Notes under the pieces: generated by a model | Database searches by the model: none | Told to the model about the DNA's origin: nothing | The model's input: only the letters and a program-made list of their open reading frames with translations | In this document: positions 33,234-42,973 of the stretch, piece by piece | Position numbering within the stretch: position 1 is the first letter of the stretch | How the letters are laid out: each line of letters starts with the position of its first letter | Translations under genes and position numbers: made by a program | DNA from: Bacillota bacterium | Lineage (GTDB): Bacteria > Bacillota > Clostridia > Lachnospirales > Lachnospiraceae | Assembly: GCA_023421075.1 (NCBI GenBank) | Contig: JAEZUM010000073.1 | Location: 1-54,142 of the forward strand | Length of the DNA stretch: 54,142 nucleotides | Reading direction: 5' to 3'

Positions 33234-35015
33234 ATGCTTCAGAAATTCTTTTTTAAACGTTTCCGTACCTTTGCATTGATTATGATTATTCCGCTTTTGA
33301 TCATTTTTACAGTTATGGGCTATATTGCGATTAATGCTCAGCAGAATGAATTTAAGAAGATTGGTGAGAATACCTTAACCAGTATTAATGATAATATTGT
33401 CAATATCATTTACAGCTCCATTAACCAGCAGGATGTTGCGATGAGAAACGCCCAGTATATGATATCGATGAAGAAATTGATGAGTCATGATATCCTGGTG
33501 TTCAAGGATATCATTTTTATGGACTCCATTATAAACTACTTAACAAGTGCTCAAACCTCTTATCGTTATATTGATTCTATTTATATGTATATGGATGGAC
33601 TGGACAATTTTCTTTCCTCATCCTCTGACGAGCTCGCCTCTTTTAAAACCTTCTATGATACAGAGTGGTTCGATCATTACAATAAAATCCCGAAGGATAG
33701 TAAACAATTTGTTGAAACAAGAGAACTGAAAAGAAATAGTTATGATAAAGCGAAAAAGGTAATTACCATCTATAAAAGGATGTCTTATGCAAATGGTGTT
33801 ATCGTATTAAATGTAAAGTCCGGAAATTTTGGGGAGAGACTGAAAGATATGATCACTCCCGGTCAAAGCGTCTTCTTCCTGAATAAGCAAGGAGCAGTCT
33901 TATATGAAAGCAATAAAGAAACTGCATTAAATGTAAATTTTGAAAATAATTTTTTTGAAAAGATGGCTAAGGAGTATAACAAGGAAGGGAAATACAGCAA
34001 GAACCAAAAGTGGATGAAGTTCAATGATCAATATTATTTGGTTCATGTAATACCGGATGATCATAAGCAATCCTATCTGGTATCGATGATATCCATACAT
34101 GCTTTTATGGAGAAATTGATGGATTTTATTAAGCTTGCAATCACTATTTTGTTGATCAATTTCCTGATTGTCATGCTGTTAGCCTGGATCACCACCAGAA
34201 GTGCATTTAAGCATATTACTTATTTGGTAGATGTATTTAGTGCTGCAGAAAGAGGAGAGGTAATCGGAGAGCCACAGCAGATCGTAAAGGATGAATATAA
34301 TCTGATATTGAATAATATTCTGTTCCTGTTCATTAAGAATCATCAGATGCAGGCAAATCTAATGGAAAAGCAGCATCAAAATCAGATCTCTGAGCTTATG
34401 GCTCTACAGCTCCAGATCAATCCGCATTTTATTTTTAATACCCTGCAGACAATGGATCTGGAGGTGTTGAAGGAGCTTGGAGGGCAATCAACGCTGCATA
34501 CTTTGATACAAGAGTTATCCAGTATCATGAAATATGCACTGACAAATCCTACTGAATTTGTGTCCCTCAAGGAAGAGCTCGATTATCTAAAGGCATATAT
34601 AGAAATACAGGAAATTCGATTTAACAATAATATTGTTACTTACTATGAGATTGACGATTCTCTTCTGGAATTCAGTGTATTTCGCCTCATGCTCCAGCCG
34701 GTTATTGAAAATAGTGTTACTCATGGCATAAGGTCAAAGAGTGACAGATGTTGTATAAAAATCAAGGTGCATCGAAGAAGAAGTAACCTTTGCATTGATG
34801 TGATTGACAATGGATGCGGAATGACAAAACAAAATCTGCAGGAATTGAAGATGAAGATTAACGATTCCAATTCAAAGAATATTGGCCTGACCAACCTGAA
34901 CCGTCGATTAATATTGAATTATGGAGAATGTAGCAGGCTTCAAATCCTAAGTAAAAAGGATATGGGAACGACCGTCAGCTTTAAGATTCCGATCGAAGAA
35001 ACTCGAAAAATTTAA
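33234..35015 (+). CDS. Sensor histidine kinase, YesM type
   Basis: A 593-residue membrane kinase. TM1 is at residues 12-33, an extracellular sensor of about 260 residues follows, TM2 is at 297-318, then a HAMP-like segment. The His_kinase domain has the phospho-acceptor H398 in QINPHFIFNTLQ, and the HATPase has N and G boxes (QPVIENSVTHGI, DNGCGMT, IGLTNLNRRL). This is the class that senses extracellular sugar, directly or through a solute-binding protein, and phosphorylates the AraC-type regulator encoded just upstream. It starts 4 bp after that gene, so they are coupled. Confidence 0.93.
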   Translation: MLQKFFFKRFRTFALIMIIPLLIIFTVMGYIAINAQQNEFKKIGENTLTSINDNIVNIIYSSINQQDVAMRNAQYMISMKKLMSHDILVFKDIIFMDSIINYLTSAQTSYRYIDSIYMYMDGLDNFLSSSSDELASFKTFYDTEWFDHYNKIPKDSKQFVETRELKRNSYDKAKKVITIYKRMSYANGVIVLNVKSGNFGERLKDMITPGQSVFFLNKQGAVLYESNKETALNVNFENNFFEKMAKEYNKEGKYSKNQKWMKFNDQYYLVHVIPDDHKQSYLVSMISIHAFMEKLMDFIKLAITILLINFLIVMLLAWITTRSAFKHITYLVDVFSAAERGEVIGEPQQIVKDEYNLILNNILFLFIKNHQMQANLMEKQHQNQISELMALQLQINPHFIFNTLQTMDLEVLKELGGQSTLHTLIQELSSIMKYALTNPTEFVSLKEELDYLKAYIEIQEIRFNNNIVTYYEIDDSLLEFSVFRLMLQPVIENSVTHGIRSKSDRCCIKIKVHRRRSNLCIDVIDNGCGMTKQNLQELKMKINDSNSKNIGLTNLNRRLILNYGECSRLQILSKKDMGTTVSFKIPIEETRKI

Positions 35016-35239
35016 ATAAAATTATGAAAGCAAAACCATTATAAATGCTTCAGATTTATTTATGCATACAAAAGATTAAAAATGATACGTTTGAAGAAAA
35101 ACACAGTAAGATATGAATTCTTATGATAGGGTAAATACCTTTTTGCATGATGGTTAAAATGATAGAATTAACTCATTGAAGGAGTTGTTCCTATAAGGGA
35201 TAAATGCCTGCAATAAATATAATTGGGAGGTTACACTTT

Positions 35240-36595
35240 ATGAAAATGAAAAAGATTTTGGCGCTTCTTCTTGCTTCTATGATGATCTTATCATTGGCAG
35301 CATGCGGTAAGAACAATACGGACAAAGCGGATACAACTCCGGTCGCAGGTGATAAAGCCACCGAAGCACCGGCAGCCGAGACAAGTGATGAAAAAGAGCC
35401 GGTTTCCCTTCGTTTCTCCTGGTGGGGTGGAGATGCAAGACATGAGGCTACATTGGCTGTCATTGATGCTTTTGAAAAAGAGTATCCCTGGATAACCATT
35501 GAAGCGGAATATGGTGCGCAGGATGGTTACAATGATAAACTTATGACTCAATTCTCAGGCGGTACAGCACCCGATATTATTCAGCTTGAGACAGGTGCGG
35601 CACCGGAATATTATGCTCAGGGACAGTTATATAACCTCTCCGAGACAAATATTGATTTCTCTAACTTCGATCCTACCTTCTTAGTAGATAACGGACAATT
35701 TGGTTCAGGAAGCCAGTATGCAATCCCTATGGGTAAGGCTGGTACAGCAATTGTAGTGAATAAGGACCTTGCTGACAAGATTGGTATTGACTTTACACAA
35801 CCCTATGACTGGAATCAGCTGATTGAATGGGGCAAAAAGGTTCAGGAATATGATCCTTCGCTCTACCTTATATCCGGAAATGAAGCTTATATGATGCCAT
35901 TTGTGATTAGAGCGATGTCCAGACAGATCAATGGACTTCCGATCATCAATGATGCAGAGAACAAACTCAATATGACCGAGGCGCAGTTTACCCAGGTTCT
36001 TGAATTTGTAAAACAGCTATATGAGAATAATGTAGCAGTTCCGTTATCCTATATGGCTACATACGGTGTGAATAATCAGGATGATCCGAACTGGATTGCA
36101 GGGAAATATGTTGCATACGTTGGCTATACCTCCTCTGCAGCAGTAATGCAGGCGGCTAATCCTAGTCCCAATTATATCGCCGGACAGCTTCCTCTGCTTG
36201 CAGATCGAAAGAGCGATGGTTGGGTAAATGACTGTCCTCAGTATGTAGGTATCTATGCGAAGTCCGAACACCCGGAAGAGGCAGCGATGTTCTTAGACTA
36301 CTTCTTCAACAATGAGAACTCCATGAAGACGCTTGGTACCGTTCGTTCCGTTCCTCCGACTGAGAAGGCACAGAAGCTTACCTTAGAAGCTGGAACCCTG
36401 AATCCTTTAACAAAAATGTCAGTTGATGTAAGTATGCAGTACAATGGTAAATCCGATTCCGGTAAGACGACCAGCGCTGAAGTGACCGCAATTCTTAGTG
36501 ATGCATATGAGAACGTTGCTTTTGGTGAGAAGGAACCGGCGGAAGAGGCAAAAGAGATTGTAGAATTAATCAATGATTATTTAGCGGCACAATAA
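35240..36595 (+). CDS. ABC sugar transporter solute-binding lipoprotein
   Basis: A 451-residue extracellular binding protein (family 1). The signal peptide MKMKKILALLLASMMILSLA is followed by lipobox LAAC, lipidated at C22. A Ser/Thr/Asp-rich linker precedes the mature domain (VSLRFSWWGGDARHEATLAVIDAFEKEYP), which has the usual PDIIQLETGAAPEY hinge strand. I chose the ATG at 35240 because GGGAGG is 10 bp upstream and it opens the signal peptide; the in-frame ATG at 35204 does not. Together with the two permeases it would import oligosaccharides; xylosides are inferred from the adjacent GH43 gene. No ATPase gene is nearby, so an MsmK-type shared ATPase is implied. Confidence 0.93.
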   Translation: MKMKKILALLLASMMILSLAACGKNNTDKADTTPVAGDKATEAPAAETSDEKEPVSLRFSWWGGDARHEATLAVIDAFEKEYPWITIEAEYGAQDGYNDKLMTQFSGGTAPDIIQLETGAAPEYYAQGQLYNLSETNIDFSNFDPTFLVDNGQFGSGSQYAIPMGKAGTAIVVNKDLADKIGIDFTQPYDWNQLIEWGKKVQEYDPSLYLISGNEAYMMPFVIRAMSRQINGLPIINDAENKLNMTEAQFTQVLEFVKQLYENNVAVPLSYMATYGVNNQDDPNWIAGKYVAYVGYTSSAAVMQAANPSPNYIAGQLPLLADRKSDGWVNDCPQYVGIYAKSEHPEEAAMFLDYFFNNENSMKTLGTVRSVPPTEKAQKLTLEAGTLNPLTKMSVDVSMQYNGKSDSGKTTSAEVTAILSDAYENVAFGEKEPAEEAKEIVELINDYLAAQ

Positions 36596-36631
36596 CAGTT
36601 TACTTTAACTATATAATAATTCTTCTAGGAG

Positions 36632-36666
36632 AATGGGGTATCTCTTAAGTAGATATCCCATTTTTT
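36632..36666 (+). terminator. Attenuating terminator between binding-protein and permease genes
   Basis: AATGGGGTATCT pairs with AGATATCCCATT (one wobble) over 12 bp, with a 7-nt loop, and runs into T6 (36661-36666). A hairpin at this point would lower expression of the permeases relative to the binding protein, a known tactic in sugar ABC operons. Confidence 0.75.
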
Positions 36667-36687
36667 AAACAAGCGAGGTGATAGGGA

Positions 36688-37581
36688 ATGAAACGTTCTA
36701 AAATTGCGAAAAGAGGTCATAAGGCTTATATTTATATATTACCTTGGTTGATTGGTTTGGCGGTGTTACAATTATATCCCTTTATAGCATCATTATTTTA
36801 TTCATTTACGAATTACAATGCCTTCGGGAAAATGGATTTTGTCGGTCTTGATAACTATATCAAATTATTTACGAAGGACAAAGAATTCTATAAGTCCCTG
36901 GGTGTGACGATTAAATACACTCTGTTAACCGTGCCGGGTAAGATTATCTTATCTTTGATTATTGCAGTTATGCTGAATAAGACCCGGAAAGGCATCGGAG
37001 CCCTGAGAACCGTATTTTACCTGCCTTCACTATTTGGTGGAAGTATTGCCGTTGCTTTGCTTTGGAGGCTGCTCTTCATGGATAACGGTTTCATTAATGC
37101 AATTCTACATATTTTTCGTATTAGCCCCATTTCTTGGCTCGGCGATCCTAAGGTTGCACTTGTTACACTTAGTTCCTTGGAAATTTGGCAATTCGGTTCC
37201 TCGATGGTAATGTTCCTGGCTGCACTAAAGCAGGTTCCGCAGTCCCTATATGAAGCAGCCGGAATAGACGGAGCGAACAAGGTGCAGGCATTCTTTAAGA
37301 TAACATTTCCACAGATTACTCCGATTTTATTCTTTACTATCATTATGCAGACAATTAATGCTCTGCAGAACTTTACATCAGCATTTGTCATTACGAAGGG
37401 CGGACCGGTAAAATCAACTTATATGTTGGGGCTAAAGCTTTATAATGACGGTTTCGCTTATCATAAGATGGGCTATGCGAGTGCTTCGTCTTGGATTATC
37501 TTCCTTTTAATCCTAACGATCACGCTGATCCTGTTTGGAACGCAGAAGTATTGGGTGTTTTATGAGGATGAGGCCAAATAA
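36688..37581 (+). CDS. Sugar ABC transporter permease (MalF/UgpA type)
   Basis: A 297-residue permease with six helices. The EAA loop, which contacts the ATPase, is EAAGIDGANKVQAFFKITFPQITP (key residues EAAGIDGA...F..I.FP). It carries the usual N-terminal AYIYILPWLIGLAVLQLYPF. It pairs with the second permease 46 bp downstream to form the membrane channel. A CUT1-type ABC transporter for oligosaccharides is the best description; the substrate is inferred from neighbours. AGGTGATAGGG precedes the ATG. Confidence 0.93.
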   Translation: MKRSKIAKRGHKAYIYILPWLIGLAVLQLYPFIASLFYSFTNYNAFGKMDFVGLDNYIKLFTKDKEFYKSLGVTIKYTLLTVPGKIILSLIIAVMLNKTRKGIGALRTVFYLPSLFGGSIAVALLWRLLFMDNGFINAILHIFRISPISWLGDPKVALVTLSSLEIWQFGSSMVMFLAALKQVPQSLYEAAGIDGANKVQAFFKITFPQITPILFFTIIMQTINALQNFTSAFVITKGGPVKSTYMLGLKLYNDGFAYHKMGYASASSWIIFLLILTITLILFGTQKYWVFYEDEAK

Positions 37582-37627
37582 TTCCTTTTAATGGATTAAA
37601 TATGCTGATGAAAGAAGGCTGAAATAT

Positions 37628-38476
37628 ATGAGTAAGAAGACAAAAAAGAATATACACGAGGCTTTTGTATATGCCCGTTTTATCATTTTAGGATTAATTA
37701 TGGTCTATCCGTTGATTTGGATGTTTTTTGCAAGCTTTAAGTCCAATGATGAGATTTTTGGATCTCTTGCACTGCTTCCAAAGAGTTTTAGCATTCAACC
37801 ATTTATTGACGGTTGGAAAAGTGTTGGGGGTATGACCTATGGCAAATTCTTCTTGAATACCTTTACCCTGGTAATGCCAACCACACTTTTCACGATCATT
37901 TCCAGTACGTTAGTGGCTTACGGCTTTACTCGATTTGTGTTTAAGGGGAAGAAGATGCTCTTCGCCATCTTGATTTCCACGCTGATGCTGCCGAATGCGG
38001 TAATCATCATTCCCAGATACACCATATTCAAAACCCTGGGAGCACTTGATTCCTACTGGCCGTTTTACTTATCAGCAATATTTGCCTGCTATCCGTTCTT
38101 TATCTATATGCTAATTCAGTTTATGCGTGGGCTGCCCGTTGAGCTTGATGAATCAGCTTATATGGATGGGTGCGGTACCTTCAAGGTGCTTTATAGAATC
38201 TTGCTGCCACTTCTAAAGCCGGCATTGTTCTCGGCAGCATTATTTCAATTTCTATGGACCTATAATGATTATTTTAATTCCTTGATTTACATCAATACTG
38301 TGAAGAAATTTACTGTTTCCTTAGCCCTTCGTCTCTCCATTGATGCGGAGACTGTGGTACAATGGAACCAGGTAATGGCAATGGCATGCGTAGCTGTCAT
38401 TCCGGTGGTTATACTATTCTTCGTGGCTCAAAAGTACTTCGTAGAAGGTATATCGACAACAGGCCTTAAGGGCTAG
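37628..38476 (+). CDS. Sugar ABC transporter permease (MalG/UgpE type)
   Basis: A 282-residue permease with six helices, starting with a basic segment (MSKKTKKNIHEAFVYAR) and bearing the second-subunit EAA loop, DESAYMDGCGTFKVLYRILLPLLKP in key residues D-E-A-MDG-G...LPLLKP. It ends with QKYFVEGISTTGLKG, typical of MalG-type subunits. With the preceding permease it forms a heterodimer. The 40-bp gap to the GH43 gene implies one operon for uptake and cleavage. Confidence 0.93.
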   Translation: MSKKTKKNIHEAFVYARFIILGLIMVYPLIWMFFASFKSNDEIFGSLALLPKSFSIQPFIDGWKSVGGMTYGKFFLNTFTLVMPTTLFTIISSTLVAYGFTRFVFKGKKMLFAILISTLMLPNAVIIIPRYTIFKTLGALDSYWPFYLSAIFACYPFFIYMLIQFMRGLPVELDESAYMDGCGTFKVLYRILLPLLKPALFSAALFQFLWTYNDYFNSLIYINTVKKFTVSLALRLSIDAETVVQWNQVMAMACVAVIPVVILFFVAQKYFVEGISTTGLKG

Positions 38477-38516
38477 TAAATTCAGGAAAACAATTTAATC
38501 AGAAGGAGATTATTCT

Positions 38517-40100
38517 ATGTCTTATGCGACCAATCCGATTTTAAAAGGCTTCAATCCGGATCCCTCCATCCTCAGGGTAGGTGATGATTATTATATAGCA
38601 ACCTCAACCTTTGAATGGTTTCCGGGAGTACAGATTCATCATTCGACGGATTTAATTCATTGGGAATTAATCTGTCATCCCCTGGATCGACTTTCTCAAT
38701 TAAATATGATCGGAGAGCAGAGCTCCTGCGGTATCTGGGCTCCTTGCTTATCCTACAGTGATGGTCTGTTTTATCTGATCTATACCGATGTTAAGTCCTT
38801 TCTGGGGATGTTTAAGGATACCCATAATTATCTCGTTACGGCAACGGATATCATGGGGCCTTGGTCGGAACCGGTGTATTTGAATTCCAGCGGCTTTGAT
38901 GCATCCCTGTTCCACGATGATAACGGGAAAAAATATCTTCTGAATATGCTGATGGATTATCGGAGCTGGCATACAAAATTCGGAGGCATTCTGTTACAGG
39001 AGTATTCAGAGGAAAAGAAGGCTTTGGTTGGGGAACCGATTAATATCTTCAAGGGGACTCAGCTCAGACTGACGGAAGGACCGCATATCTATAAGCATGA
39101 CGGGTACTATTACCTGATGACTGCAGAAGGTGGTACCGGCTATGAGCATGCGGTTACCATGGCTAGGAGCAAGAAGATTGAAGGTCCCTATGAAGTGGAT
39201 CCGCAAAACCCCATACTGACCTCCTATCATACCCCGGATAATCCCTTACAGAAGGCAGGGCATGCAAGTCTGACCGAGGGGCATAATGGGAGATGGTATC
39301 TGGCGCATCTATGCGGCAGACCGGTCGGCGAAGACCGTATGTGCATCCTGGGACGTGAAACGGCTATCGAAGAGGTCGTATGGAAGGATGGTTGGCTGCG
39401 TCTCGCAAATGGTGGTAATTCCCCTTGTGAATGTGTAGAGATCCATGGATCAGATGCAGATTCCACTACCCTGAAAGAATATTTACGGGAGGATTTCGAC
39501 GGAGCTTCCTGGAGTATACATCTGCAGACGCTTAGAGTTCCTTTGGCAGAGCGGGCATCCTTAACAGAACGCCCCGGATATCTTCGCTTATATGGCAAGG
39601 AATCCTTTACCTCCTGCCATCACCAATCCCTATTGGCACACAGGCAGCAGAGCTTCTATGTGGAGGCTACCACCAAACTGGATTTTAAGCCGAAAAGCTT
39701 TCAGACTATGGCTGGTCTTGTCTACTACTATGATTCCCTTAGCTATTACTATTTATATATCACAGAGGATGAAGTGGCAGGAAGAGTGCTGAGTATAATA
39801 TCCTGCGTCTTGGGGAAAGGTACCCATCCGATTGGCGTAGGTGTTTCATTGCCGACTGAGGGAGAAGTATATTTGAGGCTTACGACAGAAAAGGAAAAAG
39901 CATATTTCTCGTATTCCTTAGACAATAAGACTTATATACAGGTCGGAAAAGAGCTTGATGCAACTGTTCTGTCCGATGACTATTATGCAGCAACCGGTCA
40001 TATTATGTTTACCGGTGCATTTCTCGGCATCTGCTGTCAGGATCTATCGGGACGGGGAGCATATGCTGACTTTGATTATTTTGAATATAAGGAACTATGA
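38517..40100 (+). CDS. xynB: Glycoside hydrolase family 43 beta-xylosidase (subfamily 11-like)
   Basis: A 527-residue cytoplasmic enzyme with no signal peptide. The five-bladed propeller (residues 5-300) has the catalytic aspartate D15 in NPDPS, the pKa-modulating D128 in GFDASLF and the acid E187 in LTEGPHI. A C-terminal beta-sandwich (residues 325-525) contains AGLVYYYDSLSYYYLYI, as in GH43 subfamily 11 beta-xylosidases. It would remove xylose from the non-reducing end of imported xylo-oligosaccharides. Some members also cut alpha-arabinofuranosides. The motif set, length and C-terminal domain match the subfamily well. AGAAGGAG precedes the ATG. Confidence 0.92.
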   Translation: MSYATNPILKGFNPDPSILRVGDDYYIATSTFEWFPGVQIHHSTDLIHWELICHPLDRLSQLNMIGEQSSCGIWAPCLSYSDGLFYLIYTDVKSFLGMFKDTHNYLVTATDIMGPWSEPVYLNSSGFDASLFHDDNGKKYLLNMLMDYRSWHTKFGGILLQEYSEEKKALVGEPINIFKGTQLRLTEGPHIYKHDGYYYLMTAEGGTGYEHAVTMARSKKIEGPYEVDPQNPILTSYHTPDNPLQKAGHASLTEGHNGRWYLAHLCGRPVGEDRMCILGRETAIEEVVWKDGWLRLANGGNSPCECVEIHGSDADSTTLKEYLREDFDGASWSIHLQTLRVPLAERASLTERPGYLRLYGKESFTSCHHQSLLAHRQQSFYVEATTKLDFKPKSFQTMAGLVYYYDSLSYYYLYITEDEVAGRVLSIISCVLGKGTHPIGVGVSLPTEGEVYLRLTTEKEKAYFSYSLDNKTYIQVGKELDATVLSDDYYAATGHIMFTGAFLGICCQDLSGRGAYADFDYFEYKEL

Positions 40101-40115
40101 TAGAGGAGGTTGATT

Positions 40116-40940
40116 ATGAACTACAGCAAGGAATTAATTGAGGAGTTAAACCGGAAGGCAAGACAGCTTAGAAAAGATGTTGTAATCAGTATTGGTGTCG
40201 GTGTTGCGGGACATATCGGCGGATCGAATTCCGCAGCTGACCTTGTAACAGCGCTATATTTTCATAAAATGAAGCATGACCCTAAGAACCCCAAGCTTCC
40301 GGACAGAGATCGTTTTCTGTTAAGCAAGGGTCATGTTGCAATACTTCAATATGCAGCCTTAGCAGAAGCCGGATATTTTCCGGTGGAAGATCTCAAAAAG
40401 ACGAAGGAAATAGGGTTCTATCTACAAGGGCATCCGGATGTGCTGAAGACACCCGGCATTGAGGCAGGAACAGGTTCCCTGGGACAGGGTTTATCCATCG
40501 GACTGGGGATGGCACTGGGATTGAAGCTGGATCAGATCGAGAGAAAGGTATATGTTCTGGTTGGTGACGGAGAAGCTGCTGAGGGACAGATATGGGAAGC
40601 CGCAATGGCTGCAAGCGCTTTTAAGGCAGATAATCTGGTTGCTATTATAGATCATAATAAGCTTCAGGCAAACGGAAGAATCGAAGATAGATTCAACAGT
40701 CTCCCGATGGTTTCGAAATGGGAGAGCTTTGGCTGGAATGTAATTGAGATTGACGGACATAACATGGAGGAAATTCTCTCCGCACTTGATGAAGCGGATA
40801 CCGTAAAGGGCAAGCCTACGGTTATTGTGGCACATACGGTAAAGGGAAAAGGCGTAAGCTTTGCGGAAAATGTAGTTGGTTACCATAACGGAATGCTGAC
40901 GCAGGAAACCTATGATCAGGCAATGAAAGAATTATCGTAA
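40116..40940 (+). CDS. Transketolase, N-terminal (TPP-binding) subunit
   Basis: A 274-residue half-transketolase, starting at ATG 40116 with GAGGAGGT 5 bp upstream rather than the TTG at 40110. It carries GHIGGSNSAADLVTALYF and LSKGH. The TPP/Mg2+ motif is GDGEAAEGQIWEAAMAA...IDHNKLQANG. The C-terminal half is the next gene, so the enzyme is a heteromeric alpha/beta transketolase, as in many Firmicutes and in dedicated versions such as AptAB (apulose-4-phosphate) or SqwGH (sulfo-sugars). A dedicated rather than housekeeping role is suggested by its place in a catabolic operon. Confidence 0.93.
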   Translation: MNYSKELIEELNRKARQLRKDVVISIGVGVAGHIGGSNSAADLVTALYFHKMKHDPKNPKLPDRDRFLLSKGHVAILQYAALAEAGYFPVEDLKKTKEIGFYLQGHPDVLKTPGIEAGTGSLGQGLSIGLGMALGLKLDQIERKVYVLVGDGEAAEGQIWEAAMAASAFKADNLVAIIDHNKLQANGRIEDRFNSLPMVSKWESFGWNVIEIDGHNMEEILSALDEADTVKGKPTVIVAHTVKGKGVSFAENVVGYHNGMLTQETYDQAMKELS

Positions 40941-40955
40941 GCGGAGGAGAATAAA

Positions 40956-41888
40956 ATGGCATATACAAATCAAAGAATGGCGTATGGCAATACGCTGGTA
41001 GAGTTAGGAAAAGAGGATAAAAGAATCGTTGTTCTCGATGCTGACCTTGGCGGTTCCACCATGGGCAAGCTATTTGAAGCAGCATATCCGGAGAGACATT
41101 TTGAGATGGGTATCGCGGAAGCCAATATGACTAGTGTAGCAGCCGGATTGGCACAGACCGGTAAAATTCCATTTACGAATTCCTTCGCTGTATTTGCCGG
41201 CGGCCGGGCTTATGATCAAATACGACAGACGATAGCCACCGGAAAGCTGAACGTAAAAATATGCGGCTCCTCCTCCGGTATGTCTGATTTCGGAGATGGT
41301 GCTACGCATCAGGCAGTGGAGGATATGGCAATCATGAGAGCGATCCCCTACATGACAGTAATCTGCCCGGCAGATGCGAATGAGACAGTACAGGCTGTGA
41401 AGGCAGTGATCGATATGCCAGGGCCCTGCTATATCCGACTAAACCGTAATGATTATGAGAATGTGACAGCAGAAGATCAGCCCTTTGTGATCGGTACACC
41501 GAGTGTACTGAAGGAAGGCAGTGATATCGTAGTATTTGCTACCGGTATCATGGTAGGAATGGCCTTAGAAGCAGCAGAGGAGTTAAAGGATCGAATTTCA
41601 GTAAGGGTTGTAAACGTAAGCACGATTAAGCCGATGAATAAGGAAGCAATCATACAACTGGTAAAAGACTGTAAGGCAGTTGTTACAGCTGAGGAACATA
41701 GTATTGTCGGTGGTCTGGGCAGTGCAATCTCTGAGGTGTTATGTAAGGAATGTAAACCCATTGAATTTGTCGGCGTCAATGATACCTTTGGAAGCAGCGG
41801 ACATAATTATCAGGATGTATTGAACTATTATGGTCTTACGAAAGAAAGTATCAGGGATGCAATAGAGAAGATGAACAAATCGTTTTGA
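40956..41888 (+). CDS. Transketolase, C-terminal (PYR) subunit
   Basis: A 310-residue partner of the preceding gene, 15 bp downstream. The pyrimidine-binding domain has FEMGIAEANMTSVAAGLAQTG, whose Glu activates TPP, and FTNSFAVFAGGRAYDQIRQTIA. The transketolase C domain (residues 185-305) has the IKPMNKEAI, EEHSIVGGLGSAISE pattern. Together the pair would transfer two-carbon ketol units between sugar phosphates. Xylose catabolism would need transketolase activity anyway; acceptor and donor specificity cannot be predicted. GGAGG precedes the ATG. Confidence 0.93.
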   Translation: MAYTNQRMAYGNTLVELGKEDKRIVVLDADLGGSTMGKLFEAAYPERHFEMGIAEANMTSVAAGLAQTGKIPFTNSFAVFAGGRAYDQIRQTIATGKLNVKICGSSSGMSDFGDGATHQAVEDMAIMRAIPYMTVICPADANETVQAVKAVIDMPGPCYIRLNRNDYENVTAEDQPFVIGTPSVLKEGSDIVVFATGIMVGMALEAAEELKDRISVRVVNVSTIKPMNKEAIIQLVKDCKAVVTAEEHSIVGGLGSAISEVLCKECKPIEFVGVNDTFGSSGHNYQDVLNYYGLTKESIRDAIEKMNKSF

Positions 41889-41944
41889 AAATAAAACGTT
41901 ACCCTGAGTGGCATCAATATGCTGTAGTAGATTAGTTTGAGAAT

Positions 41945-41962
41945 TTCTTCCCATGGGAAGAA
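41945..41962. promoter_or_regulatory. 18-bp perfect palindrome upstream of the garR-like gene
   Basis: TTCTTCCCATGGGAAGAA is a perfect 18-bp palindrome between the transketolase operon end and the reductase gene. No T-run follows. It could be an operator, or a stem with minimal loop. Confidence 0.6.
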
Positions 41963-42076
41963 GCTACGAGGTTCGCTTGTAGAGACAAACGCTTTATTCG
42001 AATGGATTTGTTCAGCAACGAAGATGCAGGATAGGTGTTGATGCAACCTGCTCAAGGGAGTGAAATGGAGGATAAT

Positions 42077-42961
42077 ATGAAGGTTGGATTTATTGGTCTT
42101 GGAATCATGGGAAAGCCCATGGCTAAGAATCTTATAAAAGCAGGATATGATCTGGTAGTATTTGATGTGATAAAGGAGAATGTGGAGGACCTGGTTCATG
42201 CAGGGGCGAAAGCTGCAGGGTCATCAAAAGAGGTGGCCAAAGAATGTAAACTAATCATTACCATGCTGCCGAACAGCCCTCATGTAAAGACGGTTATTCT
42301 GGGAGAAGACGGCGTATTGGAAGGTGCCACAGAGGGTACCATCCTTGTTGATATGAGCTCGATTGCACCGATTGCATCCCAGGAGCTTGAGAAGGCTTGC
42401 GCAACGAAGGGTGTTAAGATGATCGATGCGCCGGTATCCGGTGGAGAGCCGAAGGCAATCGAGGGGACCTTATCCATCATGGTAGGTGGAGATAAAGCGA
42501 TATTTGATCAGGTATACGAGGTATTAATGGTAATGGGTGCGAGTGCGGTTCATTGCGGAGAGATCGGAGCCGGGAATACAACCAAGCTGGCGAATCAGGT
42601 AATCGTGGCATTGAATATCGCTGCCGTATCGGAAGCCTTCATGCTGAGTACCAAAGCAGGTGTAGACCCGATGAAGGTATTTGATGCAATCAAGGGTGGT
42701 CTTGCAGGCTCAACAGTCATGAATGCAAAGATACCGATGATAACGGAGGGTAATTTCAAACCTGGCTTTAAGATTGATTTACATATTAAAGATTTAAATA
42801 ATGCGCTGGAAACCGGACATAGTGTAGGTGCACCGCTTCCCCTTACCGCTGCTGTGATGGAAATGCTGCAGATGCTACATGCTGATGGCTTCGGTCAGAA
42901 CGACCACAGCGGAATAGCAATGTATTATGAGAAGTTGGCAGGAACGGAAATCCGAAAGTAA
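42077..42961 (+). CDS. garR: 2-hydroxy-3-oxopropionate (tartronate semialdehyde) reductase-like protein
   Basis: A 294-residue beta-hydroxyacid dehydrogenase. The Rossmann motif GFIGLGIMGKPMAKNL opens the protein, the substrate loop is DAPVSGGEPKAIEGTLSIMVGG, the catalytic lysine is in GAGNTTKLANQ and the C-terminal helix domain contains KDLNNALETGHSVGAPLPLT. The family reduces tartronate semialdehyde, or related 3-hydroxyacids, with NAD(P)H to D-glycerate. Glycerate kinase lies at 44021-45163, consistent with that. GGAGG lies 6 bp before the chosen ATG; upstream in-frame codons lack one. Confidence 0.85.
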   Translation: MKVGFIGLGIMGKPMAKNLIKAGYDLVVFDVIKENVEDLVHAGAKAAGSSKEVAKECKLIITMLPNSPHVKTVILGEDGVLEGATEGTILVDMSSIAPIASQELEKACATKGVKMIDAPVSGGEPKAIEGTLSIMVGGDKAIFDQVYEVLMVMGASAVHCGEIGAGNTTKLANQVIVALNIAAVSEAFMLSTKAGVDPMKVFDAIKGGLAGSTVMNAKIPMITEGNFKPGFKIDLHIKDLNNALETGHSVGAPLPLTAAVMEMLQMLHADGFGQNDHSGIAMYYEKLAGTEIRK

Positions 42962-42973
42962 AGGAGACTTTAA

